Assembly (NCBI GenBank): GCA_902516395.1 | Contig: CABXYN010000010.1 | Span: 1 to 46,599 of the forward strand | Direction of reading: 5' to 3' | Origin: an uncultured Pelagibacteraceae bacterium | GTDB lineage: Bacteria; Pseudomonadota; Alphaproteobacteria; Pelagibacterales; Pelagibacteraceae | Length of the DNA: 46,599 nt | Part shown: positions 27,733-35,741 of the stretch, one piece after another | Layout: each line of letters begins with the position of its first letter | Numbering within the stretch: position 1 is the first letter of the stretch | Position numbers and translations under genes: made by a program | Notes under the pieces: generated by a model | Told to the model about the DNA's origin: nothing | The model's database searches: none | The model's input: the letters and a program-made list of their open reading frames with translations, nothing else

Positions 27733-28482
27733 ATGTCATCAATTAACCAACTACTTCTCGAAGCAAAAAGTGTAACAAAGTACTTTGGAACCATAACGGC
27801 TCTTGAGAATGTAAATTTAAAGATACATGCAGGAGAGTGCCTCGGTGTTGTGGGTGATAATGGGGCTGGAAAAACGACATTAATGAAGGTTTTATCTGGA
27901 CTTTATAAACCAAGTTCTGGCTCACTATATTTTGATGGTAAAAAAGAGATATTAGAAAGCCCAAAGGACTCACAAGAGTTGGGCTTAGAAATGGTTTACC
28001 AGGATTTGGCTTTAGCGGGAAATCTTCCTATTGGTGAAAATATTTTTTTGGGACGTGAGCCTACTAAAAATCTTGGTTTTATCAAGCTGCTAGATTTTAA
28101 GAAAATAAAAGAACTCACTGATGCTCATTTAGGAAAGTTAAAAATTAATGTAAAAAGTGCAGATCAAAAAGTCGAGGAACTTTCAGGGGGTCAAAGACAA
28201 GCGGTAGCCATAGCAAGATCTACTGCGTTCAATGCAAAGGTAGTTATTATGGATGAACCCACAGCTGCTCTTGCTATTAAGGAAGTTGGAAAAGTTTTAG
28301 ATTTAATTAATAGCTTAAAAAAAACTGGAGTAGGTGTAATTGTAATCAGCCATAGAATGGATGATATATTTGCTGTATGTGATCGTGTGATGGCATTATT
28401 TCAAGGAACTAATTTTGCTGAGTCAGAATTATCAAAAACTTCTAGAGACGAAGTAATTGGTTGGATCATGGGAAAAAAATAA
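27733..28482 (+). CDS. CUT2-type sugar ABC transporter ATPase, single domain
   Basis: Energises uptake through the permease encoded next. Walker A 'GDNGAGKTT' (41-49), signature 'LSGGQRQAVAIARS', Walker B 'VVIMDEPTAAL' and H-loop 'VISHRMDD' are intact. At 249 residues it has one nucleotide-binding domain, unlike RbsA-type ATPases of about 500 residues with two; it therefore acts as a homodimer, as in the FrcA (fructose) type. The permease start follows 2 bases after its stop. Confidence 0.92.
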   Translation: MSSINQLLLEAKSVTKYFGTITALENVNLKIHAGECLGVVGDNGAGKTTLMKVLSGLYKPSSGSLYFDGKKEILESPKDSQELGLEMVYQDLALAGNLPIGENIFLGREPTKNLGFIKLLDFKKIKELTDAHLGKLKINVKSADQKVEELSGGQRQAVAIARSTAFNAKVVIMDEPTAALAIKEVGKVLDLINSLKKTGVGVIVISHRMDDIFAVCDRVMALFQGTNFAESELSKTSRDEVIGWIMGKK

Positions 28483-28484
28483 TT

Positions 28485-29498
28485 ATGGATAATAAAGATC
28501 AAGAAAAAGATTCACTATATTTAAAATTAATTCCTTACTTTGATAGATATGGAATTTTATTATTATTACTAATAATGATAGTGGTAATGCATTTCTTGCA
28601 GCCAGATGTTTTTTTGTCGTGGAGAAATGTAACCAACGTGTTTAAACAAATATCTTGGCAATCTATGCTTGCTCTAGGAGTTTTCATGGTAATTGTAACT
28701 GCAGGTATTGACCTTTCAGTTGGTTCTATAATGATGTTGTCATTGATGATATTAGCAATTGTAGCAAAAGCAGGTGCGCCTTGGTTTGTTGTTGCTATGA
28801 CACCGCTTATAGCAGGATTAATATGTGGACTAATAAATGGTCTTGGAATTACTATTTTGCGGATGCCTCATCCTTTCATAATGACACTAGGTACACTATA
28901 TATATTTAGAGGTACTGGAAATTTAATTTCAGGTGGAACACCAATAAGTGGCTTTACTGATGAAGTAAGGTATCTTGGCCATGGAAGAATAGATTTAACT
29001 TGGTTAGGTCTCGAAAAATCTCAGTACCTTCCAGTGAGTTTAGTTCTTATTGCAATTGTATATATAATTTTCTGGGTTTTTATGAATCATACTAGAACTG
29101 GTAAATGGATCTATGCTATTGGAGGTAACCCGAGTGCAGCGAGGGCATCGGGCGTAAATGTAAATAAAATATTAGTAATTGTTTACTCTTTATGCGGATT
29201 TTTATCAGGTATTGGAGCTTTAATTTTAGCTGGTAGAACAGATTCTGGATATCCTAACGCCGGTTTACAGTCTGAGTTAGACGCTATAGCAGCATGCATT
29301 ATTGGTGGAGCAAGTTTTTTTGGGGGAAGAGGAACTGTTCTTGGTGTCTTTGCCGGGGTAATGATAATGGGTATTTTACGTAACGGCCTTAACTTAATGG
29401 ATGTAAGCTCTTTTTGGCAGCAAGTTCTAATTGGATCGATAATAGTTCTTGCAGTTTATATAGATGTACTAAGAAGAGACTTGGGAACAAGAAAATAA
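28485..29498 (+). CDS. CUT2-type sugar ABC transporter permease
   Basis: A 337-residue inner-membrane permease of the RbsC/FrcC family with about nine hydrophobic segments. 'VTAGIDLSVGSIMMLS', 'RMPHPFIMTLGTLYIFRG', 'YAIGGNPSAARASGVNV', 'GRTDSGYPNAGLQSELDAIAACIIGG' and 'GRGTVLGVFAGVMIMGILRNGLNLM' are hallmark segments. An in-frame TTG at 28461 lies inside the ATPase gene; ATG 28485 is preferred. It forms one transporter with the ATPase before it and the binding protein after it. Confidence 0.93.
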   Translation: MDNKDQEKDSLYLKLIPYFDRYGILLLLLIMIVVMHFLQPDVFLSWRNVTNVFKQISWQSMLALGVFMVIVTAGIDLSVGSIMMLSLMILAIVAKAGAPWFVVAMTPLIAGLICGLINGLGITILRMPHPFIMTLGTLYIFRGTGNLISGGTPISGFTDEVRYLGHGRIDLTWLGLEKSQYLPVSLVLIAIVYIIFWVFMNHTRTGKWIYAIGGNPSAARASGVNVNKILVIVYSLCGFLSGIGALILAGRTDSGYPNAGLQSELDAIAACIIGGASFFGGRGTVLGVFAGVMIMGILRNGLNLMDVSSFWQQVLIGSIIVLAVYIDVLRRDLGTRK

Positions 29499-29511
29499 AT
29501 ACACGCCCCAG

Positions 29512-29541
29512 TTGAAATAGTATTTTTTTATCTTCTATAAT
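29512..29541 (+). promoter_or_regulatory. Candidate promoter for the CUT2 binding-protein gene
   Basis: TTGAAA (29512-29517) and TATAAT (29536-29541) are spaced by 18 bases in the 107-base gap before the binding-protein gene. A second promoter here would let the binding protein be made in excess over the ATPase and permease. A strong AAAGGGG ribosome binding site (29594-29600) precedes the ATG. Confidence 0.55.
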
Positions 29542-29553
29542 TAGTTGAATTAC

Positions 29554-29570
29554 TAATAAAAATTTTATTA
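29554..29570. repeat. Perfect AT-only palindrome in the binding-protein leader
   Basis: TAATAAAA and TTTTATTA flank a single central A. It lies just downstream of the predicted transcript start and could be an operator, but a pure A/T palindrome in DNA this AT-rich may be chance. Confidence 0.3.
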
Positions 29571-29605
29571 AATCTGTTTTTTAATAATTATTAAAGGGGT
29601 AATAT

Positions 29606-30538
29606 ATGAGAGAACTAAAAAGAAAAATTGTAGTATTTTTTTCTACAATTTTTTTATTAACAACTATGGCTTCAGTTTCTTTTGCTGATGGTCATGGCAA
29701 AAAAATCCTATTTAGTATAAAAGGTCCTGGTTCTGGAAATCCATTTTGGGCTTCAGTAACTAAAGGAGCTGAAGAAGAAGCTGCTAAATTAGGTGTAAAA
29801 TTAATTTTGATTGCACCTCCACAAGAAGGAGATGTTCAAGCACAAATTAACCAAGTAGAAGACCAACTTGCAAAAGGTGTTGATGCTTTAGCACTTGCAC
29901 CAGGAGATCCAAATGCTTTTGCTCCAATCGTAGATGATGCCATTAAAAGCGGAGTTCCAGTTGTGTTTGTTGACACTAAAGGAATTAACGAAGGCGTAAC
30001 TTTTATTGGAACAAATAATATGAATGGTGCAGAATTAGCTGCTAAATTTATATGTGATAAAACTCCAAAAGGATCAGATGTTGCAATTCTTACCGGAATT
30101 GAATCTCAATCAACTGCGTTATTAAGAAGAGATGGTGCAATTAAAGGATTTAAAAATTGTGGTTTAAATCTTGTTGCAACACAGACTGCAGAGTGGGATA
30201 CAGCAAAAGGAAGATCTGTAACAGAGTCAATCATTCTAAAAAATCCTAACATCAAAGCAATATTTGCTTCTAATGACAACATGGGTTTAGGTGCTATGCA
30301 AGCTTTAAAAGATGCTGACATGAATGATGTAATTGTTGTTGGTTTTGATGCAACTCCTGATGCAGCTACGAGTATTTTAAAAGGTGAAATGACTGCAACG
30401 ATTGCTCAGTTCTCATACAACATGGGTGCTTATGGTGTTAAATATGCTCTTGAGTTAGCTAATGGTGGAAGCATCGATATAAACATCGATACTGGAACAC
30501 AATTAGTAACAACTGCAAACGCTAACGATTTTAAATAA
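29606..30538 (+). CDS. CUT2 sugar ABC transporter substrate-binding protein
   Basis: A 310-residue periplasmic-binding protein of the RbsB type. A signal peptide is obvious: basic start 'MRELKRK', hydrophobic core, and likely cleavage after Ala27 ('VSFA-DGHGK'). The mature part shows the pattern 'GPGSGNPFWASVTKGAEEEA', 'AQINQVEDQLAKGVDALALAP', 'GVPVVFVDT' and 'AIFASNDNMGLGAMQAL'. The neighbours (iolD and Gfo/Idh genes before, FucU-type mutarotase and ribokinase after) leave inositol, ribose, fucose-like or other monosaccharides possible. It has its own candidate promoter and is followed by an intrinsic terminator. Confidence 0.93.
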   Translation: MRELKRKIVVFFSTIFLLTTMASVSFADGHGKKILFSIKGPGSGNPFWASVTKGAEEEAAKLGVKLILIAPPQEGDVQAQINQVEDQLAKGVDALALAPGDPNAFAPIVDDAIKSGVPVVFVDTKGINEGVTFIGTNNMNGAELAAKFICDKTPKGSDVAILTGIESQSTALLRRDGAIKGFKNCGLNLVATQTAEWDTAKGRSVTESIILKNPNIKAIFASNDNMGLGAMQALKDADMNDVIVVGFDATPDAATSILKGEMTATIAQFSYNMGAYGVKYALELANGGSIDINIDTGTQLVTTANANDFK

Positions 30539-30561
30539 TCTTTAGTTTTAAAGAACAATTT

Positions 30562-30594
30562 AAAGGGTGGAATTTTATTCCACCCTTTTTTTTT
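30562..30594 (+). terminator. Intrinsic terminator after the CUT2 binding-protein gene
   Basis: GGGTGGAAT (30565-30573) pairs with ATTCCACCC (30577-30585) across a 3-base loop, extended by A/T pairs, and is followed by nine T residues (30586-30594). It lies between the binding-protein gene and the mutarotase gene, so it should limit readthrough to the last two genes of the run. Confidence 0.92.
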
Positions 30595-30600
30595 ATGTAT

Positions 30601-30606
30601 TATAAT
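30601..30606 (+). promoter_or_regulatory. Candidate -10 box for a leaderless mRNA
   Basis: A consensus TATAAT ends 6 bases before the A of the mutarotase ATG (30613), so transcription would start at or within a base or two of the start codon. No ribosome binding site is present between the terminator T run and the ATG. No good -35 box is seen because that position lies in the terminator hairpin. Confidence 0.4.
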
Positions 30607-30612
30607 CTTTAA

Positions 30613-31074
30613 ATGTTAATTAATATTAATCCCGTATTAAGCCCAGAATTACTGTTTCATTTAAGATCAATGGGACATGGAGAAAAATTAATTTTAGCAG
30701 ATGCTAATTTTCCCTCAAATTCTACAAACGATAAAGTAATTCGATTAGATGGTGTTAATATTAAAGATGCTGCGACCGCCATATTATCTGTATTTCCATT
30801 AGATAGTTTTGTTGTGTCTCAAGGTGGATCTCCAGCTCTTAGAATGGAGGTCGATAACAAACCAGACGAATTAACTGAGACACACAAAGAATTTATTGAA
30901 GCAGTAAAATTAGTCTCAGGAGAACATTGGAAAGTTGGATCAATTTCAAGACAAGATTTTTATGAGGAAGCAAAGAAAGCTTATTGTATAGTAACTACTA
31001 CAGATGCTAGGCCATTTGGATGTTTTGTAATTACTAAGGGTGTTATTTTACCAGATGGGAAAGTCTGGACCTAA
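30613..31074 (+). CDS. RbsD/FucU-family sugar mutarotase
   Basis: A 153-residue pyranase/mutarotase that speeds anomer interconversion of an imported monosaccharide. The N-terminus 'LSPELLFHLRSMGHGEKLILADANFPSNS' carries catalytic His22 and Asp30 and follows FucU (L-fucose mutarotase) more than RbsD; the C-terminal 'TDARPFGCFVITKGVI' is also of the family. It lies between a strong terminator and a ribokinase gene 3 bases downstream. It supports a free monosaccharide as the transported solute. Confidence 0.88.
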   Translation: MLININPVLSPELLFHLRSMGHGEKLILADANFPSNSTNDKVIRLDGVNIKDAATAILSVFPLDSFVVSQGGSPALRMEVDNKPDELTETHKEFIEAVKLVSGEHWKVGSISRQDFYEEAKKAYCIVTTTDARPFGCFVITKGVILPDGKVWT

Positions 31075-31077
31075 AAA

Positions 31078-31992
31078 ATGAAATCCATTTGTGTTTTTGG
31101 TGTTTTTGTAGCTGACCTTTGTTTTGTCGCTGATGCAATTCCTGAAAAAGGGCAAACTATTTTAGGAAGTAAACATGTTGTTGGTCCAGGTGGGAAAGGA
31201 TCAAACCAAGCGATAGCTGCAGCTAGACTTGGAGGTAAAGTAAATTTTATAACAAAAATTGGGAACGACCAAAATGCAAATATGGCCCTAAACCTCTACA
31301 AGGAAGCAGGTATAAATACAGACTCAATAATTCAAGATGAAAATCAGTTAACAGGTGTAGCAGGTATAATGATTAACAAAAAAACTGGAGACAATGCTAT
31401 AAACATTGTACCAGGTGCAGCTGGTTCTTTAACTAATAAAGATATTGATAAAAATATAAGTTTTATTGAAAATTCAGAAATTTTTTTAACTCAGTTAGAG
31501 ACACCTTATGAGGTAACTAGTTATGCACTTCAAAAAGCTAAAGAAACAGGTTCAATAACTATTTTTAATCCAGCACCTGCATCAAATATCAATGAGAGTG
31601 ATTTAAAATGTATGGATTATTTTACACCTAATGAAACAGAAGCAAGTTTTTATCTAAAAAAAAATGTTGAAAGTAAAACAGAAATTGAAGAAGCTGCAAA
31701 ATATTTTCTAAATAAAGGAGTTAAAAATATTGTTATAACTCTAGGCTCAAAAGGAGTTTATTTTGCAAACTCATCTGAAAGCTATTTTCTAGATGCCTTT
31801 AATTTGAAAGATGAAGTTATTGACACTACAGGAGCAGGGGATGCATTTAATGGAGCTTTTGCATATGCCTTATCTAAGAATCATAAAGATAAAGCTGCTT
31901 TAGAATTTGCAAATAAGGTTGCGGGTATTTCAACTACAAGGGTTGGGGCAGCCAATGCAATGCCCAAACTTAAAGAAGTAGAAGACTATTAG
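31078..31992 (+). CDS. Ribokinase-type PfkB-family sugar kinase
   Basis: A 304-residue kinase: 'GPGGKGSNQAIAAARLGG' (37-54) is the ribokinase substrate motif and 'DTTGAGDAFNGAF' (249-261) carries the catalytic Asp255. The match to RbsK is good, but PfkB kinases vary in substrate; deoxyribose or another pentose cannot be excluded. It is the last gene of the plus-strand run and ends directly against the convergent dehydratase gene. Confidence 0.9.
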   Translation: MKSICVFGVFVADLCFVADAIPEKGQTILGSKHVVGPGGKGSNQAIAAARLGGKVNFITKIGNDQNANMALNLYKEAGINTDSIIQDENQLTGVAGIMINKKTGDNAINIVPGAAGSLTNKDIDKNISFIENSEIFLTQLETPYEVTSYALQKAKETGSITIFNPAPASNINESDLKCMDYFTPNETEASFYLKKNVESKTEIEEAAKYFLNKGVKNIVITLGSKGVYFANSSESYFLDAFNLKDEVIDTTGAGDAFNGAFAYALSKNHKDKAALEFANKVAGISTTRVGAANAMPKLKEVEDY

Positions 31993-33168
31993 TTATTCTA
32001 TAATTTTAAAATCAGACTTATATTTATCAGTGATTGTTAGACCAAGACCAGGTTTATTATCATCTAGATCTATATATCCATTTTCAGGCGCAGGGTCTCC
32101 TTCAAAAATGTAATAGAATAATTCATTACCTATTTCTACATCATGGACTGGAAAAAACTCTGAAATTGGACAATTGAAATTAGACATTGTTAGATGATAA
32201 TTATGCATTTGACCAGCATGAGGAATAACTGGCACTTGATATGCTTCAGCTAATGCATTTATTTTATTTGCAATTGTAAATCCACCAACTCTGTTATTAT
32301 CATATTGAATATAACTAACTGCTTTAATGTCTAACAATTGTTTAAATCCAAATAAGTTGAACTCATGTTCTCCTCCTGAAATTGGAATTGCATTCATATT
32401 ATTTAATTCAGCATAACCATGAATATCGTCTGCTATAACTGGTTCTTCTAACCATCTAGGATTAAATTTTACCAATTTAGGGATCATTCTCTTTGCATAA
32501 TCCAGGTTCCAACCCATATAACATTCCATCATTAAGTCAGTTTCATATCCAATAACCTCTCTAACTGCTTCAGCTAGCTCAATATTTTTTTTCATACCTT
32601 CAGGGCCATCTTTTGGCCCCCATCCAAATCTCATTTTAAACATTTTAAAACCTTGCTTAACATAGCTTTCAGCTTCTTTTTGCAAATCCTTGATTGGTTG
32701 GCTGTAAAGTTTAGATGCGTAAACAGGTATCTTCTCTTTGGTTCTTCCACCCAATAGTTTAAAAACAGGTTTATTTGTAATTTTTCCCATTATATCCCAA
32801 AGCGCAATATCAATTGCAGAAATAGCTACCATGCCTAATCCTCTTCTTCCCCATGCATGTGTTCTTCTGTACATTTTTTCCCAGATATAAGAATAATCAA
32901 ATGGATCTTCACCTATTACCAAAGATGTTAAGTAAGTATCGATTGTTTTTTTTACTAATTGAGGAGCAAGTGCTGCGTTTCCAATTCCAACAATTCCGTC
33001 ATCAGTTTCAATTTCACATATTAACCACTCATGAAATCTAAATGATCCCATTGCATCTGATTTTTCAAACAAAAGGTCTGAAGCATTTGTACAAAAATTA
33101 TTTTGTGGAGGAACTGTTTTACCGTTCCATTGATATACCTTGGTACGAATACTTTTTATTTTAGACAT
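31993..33168 (-). CDS. Enolase-superfamily sugar-acid dehydratase, L-rhamnonate dehydratase-like
   Basis: A 391-residue mandelate racemase/muconate lactonizing enzyme family protein. '[19 protein letters not shown]' (177-195), '[18 protein letters not shown]', '[14 protein letters not shown]', '[13 protein letters not shown]' and '[11 protein letters not shown]' follow the L-rhamnonate dehydratase pattern. Metal ligands are expected at Glu215, Glu241 and Glu267/269, Lys178/Arg180 lie in the KxR motif, and His317 is the probable general base. The product would be a 2-keto-3-deoxy sugar acid, a substrate type for the HpcH-family aldolase at 21380. It lies directly downstream of the PdxA-like gene with no gap. 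Confidence 0.88.
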   Translation of the reverse strand: MSKIKSIRTKVYQWNGKTVPPQNNFCTNASDLLFEKSDAMGSFRFHEWLICEIETDDGIVGIGNAALAPQLVKKTIDTYLTSLVIGEDPFDYSYIWEKMYRRTHAWGRRGLGMVAISAIDIALWDIMGKITNKPVFKLLGGRTKEKIPVYASKLYSQPIKDLQKEAESYVKQGFKMFKMRFGWGPKDGPEGMKKNIELAEAVREVIGYETDLMMECYMGWNLDYAKRMIPKLVKFNPRWLEEPVIADDIHGYAELNNMNAIPISGGEHEFNLFGFKQLLDIKAVSYIQYDNNRVGGFTIANKINALAEAYQVPVIPHAGQMHNYHLTMSNFNCPISEFFPVHDVEIGNELFYYIFEGDPAPENGYIDLDDNKPGLGLTITDKYKSDFKIIE

Positions 33169-34164
33169 TTAATTGTTTTTATTTTCTGCCATTGTTAATG
33201 CAATTTTGAATGAATTCAAAGTAGGTTCTAAATTTGCTTTATTTTTACCTGCAATATCAAATGCTGTTCCATGTGCAGGAGTAGTTATAGGGACTGGCAA
33301 ACCCCCTTGTACAGTTACTCCTCGATCAAATCCAAATGCTTTTAATCCTGATTGTAAAGCATCATGATACATACCAACAATACAATCATGATTTCCATTT
33401 TTATAAGCAGTAATAAAAGAAGTATCACACGGTAAAGGTCCATCAGCATTAATACCTAGTTTTTTTGCCTCTTCTATTGCAGGTATAATTTCGTCTTTTT
33501 CCTCTGTTCCAAATTCAGCATGCGGATTTAGTGCTTGGACTGCTACTCTTGGACTTTTAATACCATTTAATTTCATTGCTTCATTTATAAGTTTAATTGG
33601 CTTAATAATTTTTTCTTTTTTTACATGTTCTGGAACTTCTTTAATTGGAATATGTGACGATACCCTTGCTGTCCAAAAATTATCAATAACATTAAACTCA
33701 CAAAAAAAATTTTTAACCTCTAACTTTTCAGCCATTAAATGTAATTCATCAGAATATTTATTTCCTCCAAGTTTAAGGCTTGTTTTATTAAATGGTCCAA
33801 AGTTTATTGCATGAATTTTATTTTCTTTAGCAAGATCTAAAGCTAAATTTAGCGAAGCTAAAACGCTTTCTCCCGCCTCTTTAGAGCACTCAGATAATTT
33901 ATAATTATGATTTTTACCTTTAGAGATATCTAGAAAAAATTTACTATTTTTTGTAAAATCAATATTATCAAAATCTTCTACAAAATTTAAATTATGTAAT
34001 TTGCCTGAAATTTTATTCCCACTCTCTAATATGTTTTTTTCACCAATGATAATTACATTAGCTTTGTTAGTGATTTCCTCTGATAATAGTTTTGAGATCA
34101 ATTCAGGTCCTATACCAGAAGGATCCCCTAAAAGAACTGCTATGTTAATTTTATTTTGAGCCAT
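33169..34164 (-). CDS. PdxA-family NAD-dependent dehydrogenase (PdxA2-like)
   Basis: A 331-residue member of the 4-hydroxythreonine-4-phosphate dehydrogenase family: 'GDPSGIGPELISKLL' (13-27), and metal-binding histidines in 'VSSHIPIKEVP', 'GMYHDALQSGLKAFGFDRG' and 'TPAHGTAFDIAGK'. Canonical PdxA makes a vitamin B6 precursor. Here it pairs with a sugar-acid dehydratase and lies divergent from a TTT transporter, which points to the catabolic PdxA2 group acting on a four-carbon or other sugar-acid derivative. 'YHDALQSGLKA' deviates from the usual 'YHDQGH' stretch, in line with altered specificity. Confidence 0.85.
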   Translation of the reverse strand: MAQNKINIAVLLGDPSGIGPELISKLLSEEITNKANVIIIGEKNILESGNKISGKLHNLNFVEDFDNIDFTKNSKFFLDISKGKNHNYKLSECSKEAGESVLASLNLALDLAKENKIHAINFGPFNKTSLKLGGNKYSDELHLMAEKLEVKNFFCEFNVIDNFWTARVSSHIPIKEVPEHVKKEKIIKPIKLINEAMKLNGIKSPRVAVQALNPHAEFGTEEKDEIIPAIEEAKKLGINADGPLPCDTSFITAYKNGNHDCIVGMYHDALQSGLKAFGFDRGVTVQGGLPVPITTPAHGTAFDIAGKNKANLEPTLNSFKIALTMAENKNN

Positions 34165-34235
34165 TTTTTACTTTACGCTATGTATCAGATTATGTTTATA
34201 TATTTAAATATAAATTAACTTAAAAGAGGAGAATT

Positions 34236-35210
34236 ATGAAAAAAAGTTTTAAACTTTTCTTAGCAGCTGCATTTCTAGTAACAGAATTTTTTGTTGTTGC
34301 GCTTCCACTTATGATTACTTCTGCAAAAGCAGATGGTCACCCAATCCAAGCTATTACTCATGCTGGTTTTGGTGGTGGTACAGACGTAACTACTAGAATG
34401 ATGCTTCTAAGAGCACGTAGAGTTCTTAAACAAGATATGCAATTGGTTAACAAAAAAGGTGGTGGTGGAGCAGTATCAATGGATTACATGATGAGCTTAC
34501 CTGCTGACGGACAACACACTTTAACTTGGACTACAGGTCACGCTGTTTCAATGGCTTTGGGTAAAACTAAAGTTAAAATAAGTGATATGCAACCACTAGC
34601 AAGAGGAACTGATGATCCTCAATTGTTTGTTGTAAATTGTAAAGCTGACATTAAAGACGCTAAAAAATTTATTAGTACTCAAAAATCAAAATCACTTAAA
34701 TATGGAACAACGCATGTTGGTGGAATTGATGATGTAAGTGCTATAGCATTTACAAAAAAAGGTGGATTAAAAGATCCAACTATTGTTGCTTATAAGGGTG
34801 TCGCTCCAATTAAAACCAACCTAATCAAAGGAGATATTGATGTAGGTGTTTTAAACTTAGGGGAAGCATTAACAGAAATAAATGACGGTACACTTTGTGT
34901 TTCTGTTGTCTTAGCAAATAATAGAATGGCTAAAATTGGAGACTCTCCAACAGCTAAAGAGTTAGGAATACCTGTTTCTTTATCTACTGTTAGAGGTTTT
35001 GTAACTAAAAAAGGAGCTCCAGCTGAAAGAGTTAAAGAATTAGAGGCTGGAATGATGAAAGCTATGAGCCATAACTACTACAAAAATTTCTTAACAGAAA
35101 TTGGTCTTGATGAGACGAGTGTAGTTGGTGCTGATGAATGGGGTAAGCAAATGGAAGAAATGCTTACAGAGATGACAGCGCAACTTAAAGCTTTGGGTTA
35201 CATTAAATAA
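34236..35210 (+). CDS. tctC: Tripartite tricarboxylate transporter binding protein (TctC/Bug family)
   Basis: A 324-residue periplasmic solute-binding protein of the TTT family. The signal peptide runs to about Ala32 ('TSAKA-DGHPIQ'). 'AGFGGGTDVTTRMM' is the ligand-binding loop and 'KGGGGAVSMDYMM' follows it, as in Bug proteins; the C-terminal helix region 'MLTEMTAQLKALGYI' is typical. Known TTT ligands are carboxylates such as citrate, tartrate or sugar acids, which suits the dehydratase and PdxA-like genes transcribed divergently. It has a strong ribosome binding site (AGAGGAGAA) and is followed by an intrinsic terminator. Confidence 0.9.
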   Translation: MKKSFKLFLAAAFLVTEFFVVALPLMITSAKADGHPIQAITHAGFGGGTDVTTRMMLLRARRVLKQDMQLVNKKGGGGAVSMDYMMSLPADGQHTLTWTTGHAVSMALGKTKVKISDMQPLARGTDDPQLFVVNCKADIKDAKKFISTQKSKSLKYGTTHVGGIDDVSAIAFTKKGGLKDPTIVAYKGVAPIKTNLIKGDIDVGVLNLGEALTEINDGTLCVSVVLANNRMAKIGDSPTAKELGIPVSLSTVRGFVTKKGAPAERVKELEAGMMKAMSHNYYKNFLTEIGLDETSVVGADEWGKQMEEMLTEMTAQLKALGYIK

Positions 35211-35220
35211 TCATAAAGAA

Positions 35221-35246
35221 GTACATTTAATTTATGAATAATGTAC
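35221..35246 (+). repeat. Inverted repeat enclosing the tctB start codon
   Basis: GTACATT (35221-35227) and AATGTAC (35240-35246) can pair, leaving a 12-base loop that contains the tctB ATG (35234-35236). In mRNA this small hairpin would precede the terminator hairpin directly and could influence translation initiation. Confidence 0.45.
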
Positions 35247-35740
35247 GAAAGCAAAAAAGGGCAAACAAAAGTTTGCCCTTTTTTTTTAAAGATGAGTTTA
35301 AAGTTTCATTTATTATTGTTTTTATCTCAATAATTTTACTAATAAGCACTTTTTCGTTTGATATTGTTCCTCCAATTTTAAACAGAGGTATACAACCTGC
35401 AACTTTTCCTAAAGCTTTATTAATATTAATAATAAGCTTAACTTTAATTATCTATTATTTATCAATAAAGAATCCTTGGAAAATAGGGAAAAAATTACCT
35501 AAAACATTTTTTTTAACTTTACTTAGTTTTTTAATATTTGTTATTATTTCAAAAACCTTAGATTTCTTTTTAGCAATATCAGTATTATCAATTTTTGTTT
35601 CATATAATTGGGGTGAAAGAAGAATATTTTATTTATTATTAGTAAGTATTATTTTTCCTATTTTGGTTTTTATTTTTTTTGAAACAATCTTAGGCTTAAG
35701 ATTTCCTCCAGGTATAATTACGAATCTTTATTATTATTAA
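35234..35740 (+). CDS. tctB: Tripartite tricarboxylate transporter small membrane subunit TctB
   Basis: A 168-residue membrane protein with about four hydrophobic segments, the expected size for TctB. 'GIQPATFPKALLILIISL' after the first helix is the family motif. It sits between tctC and tctA. Its first 18 codons contain a complete intrinsic terminator (35253-35287), and no alternative start exists beyond that hairpin before the first membrane helix, so the overlap appears real. The ribosome binding site is weak. Confidence 0.85.
   Translation: MNNVRKQKRANKSLPFFFKDEFKVSFIIVFISIILLISTFSFDIVPPILNRGIQPATFPKALLILIISLTLIIYYLSIKNPWKIGKKLPKTFFLTLLSFLIFVIISKTLDFFLAISVLSIFVSYNWGERRIFYLLLVSIIFPILVFIFFETILGLRFPPGIITNLYYY
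35253..35287 (+). terminator. Intrinsic terminator inside the 5' end of tctB
   Basis: AAGGGCAAAC (35257-35266) pairs with GTTTGCCCTT (35271-35280) across an AAAA loop, with further A/T pairs at the base, followed by a T run to 35287. It would end most tctC transcripts. Because it lies in the tctB reading frame, a ribosome translating tctB would unfold it. Confidence 0.9.
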
Positions 35741-35741
35741 A

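Noticed and set aside
28461..28484. TTG start for the CUT2 permease within the ATPase gene
   Set aside because: ATG 28485 right after the ATPase stop gives a normal permease start.
34199..34212. Palindrome TATATTTAAATATA upstream of tctC
   Set aside because: Pure A/T; in a sequence this AT-rich such palindromes arise by chance, and it may simply contain a -10 region.
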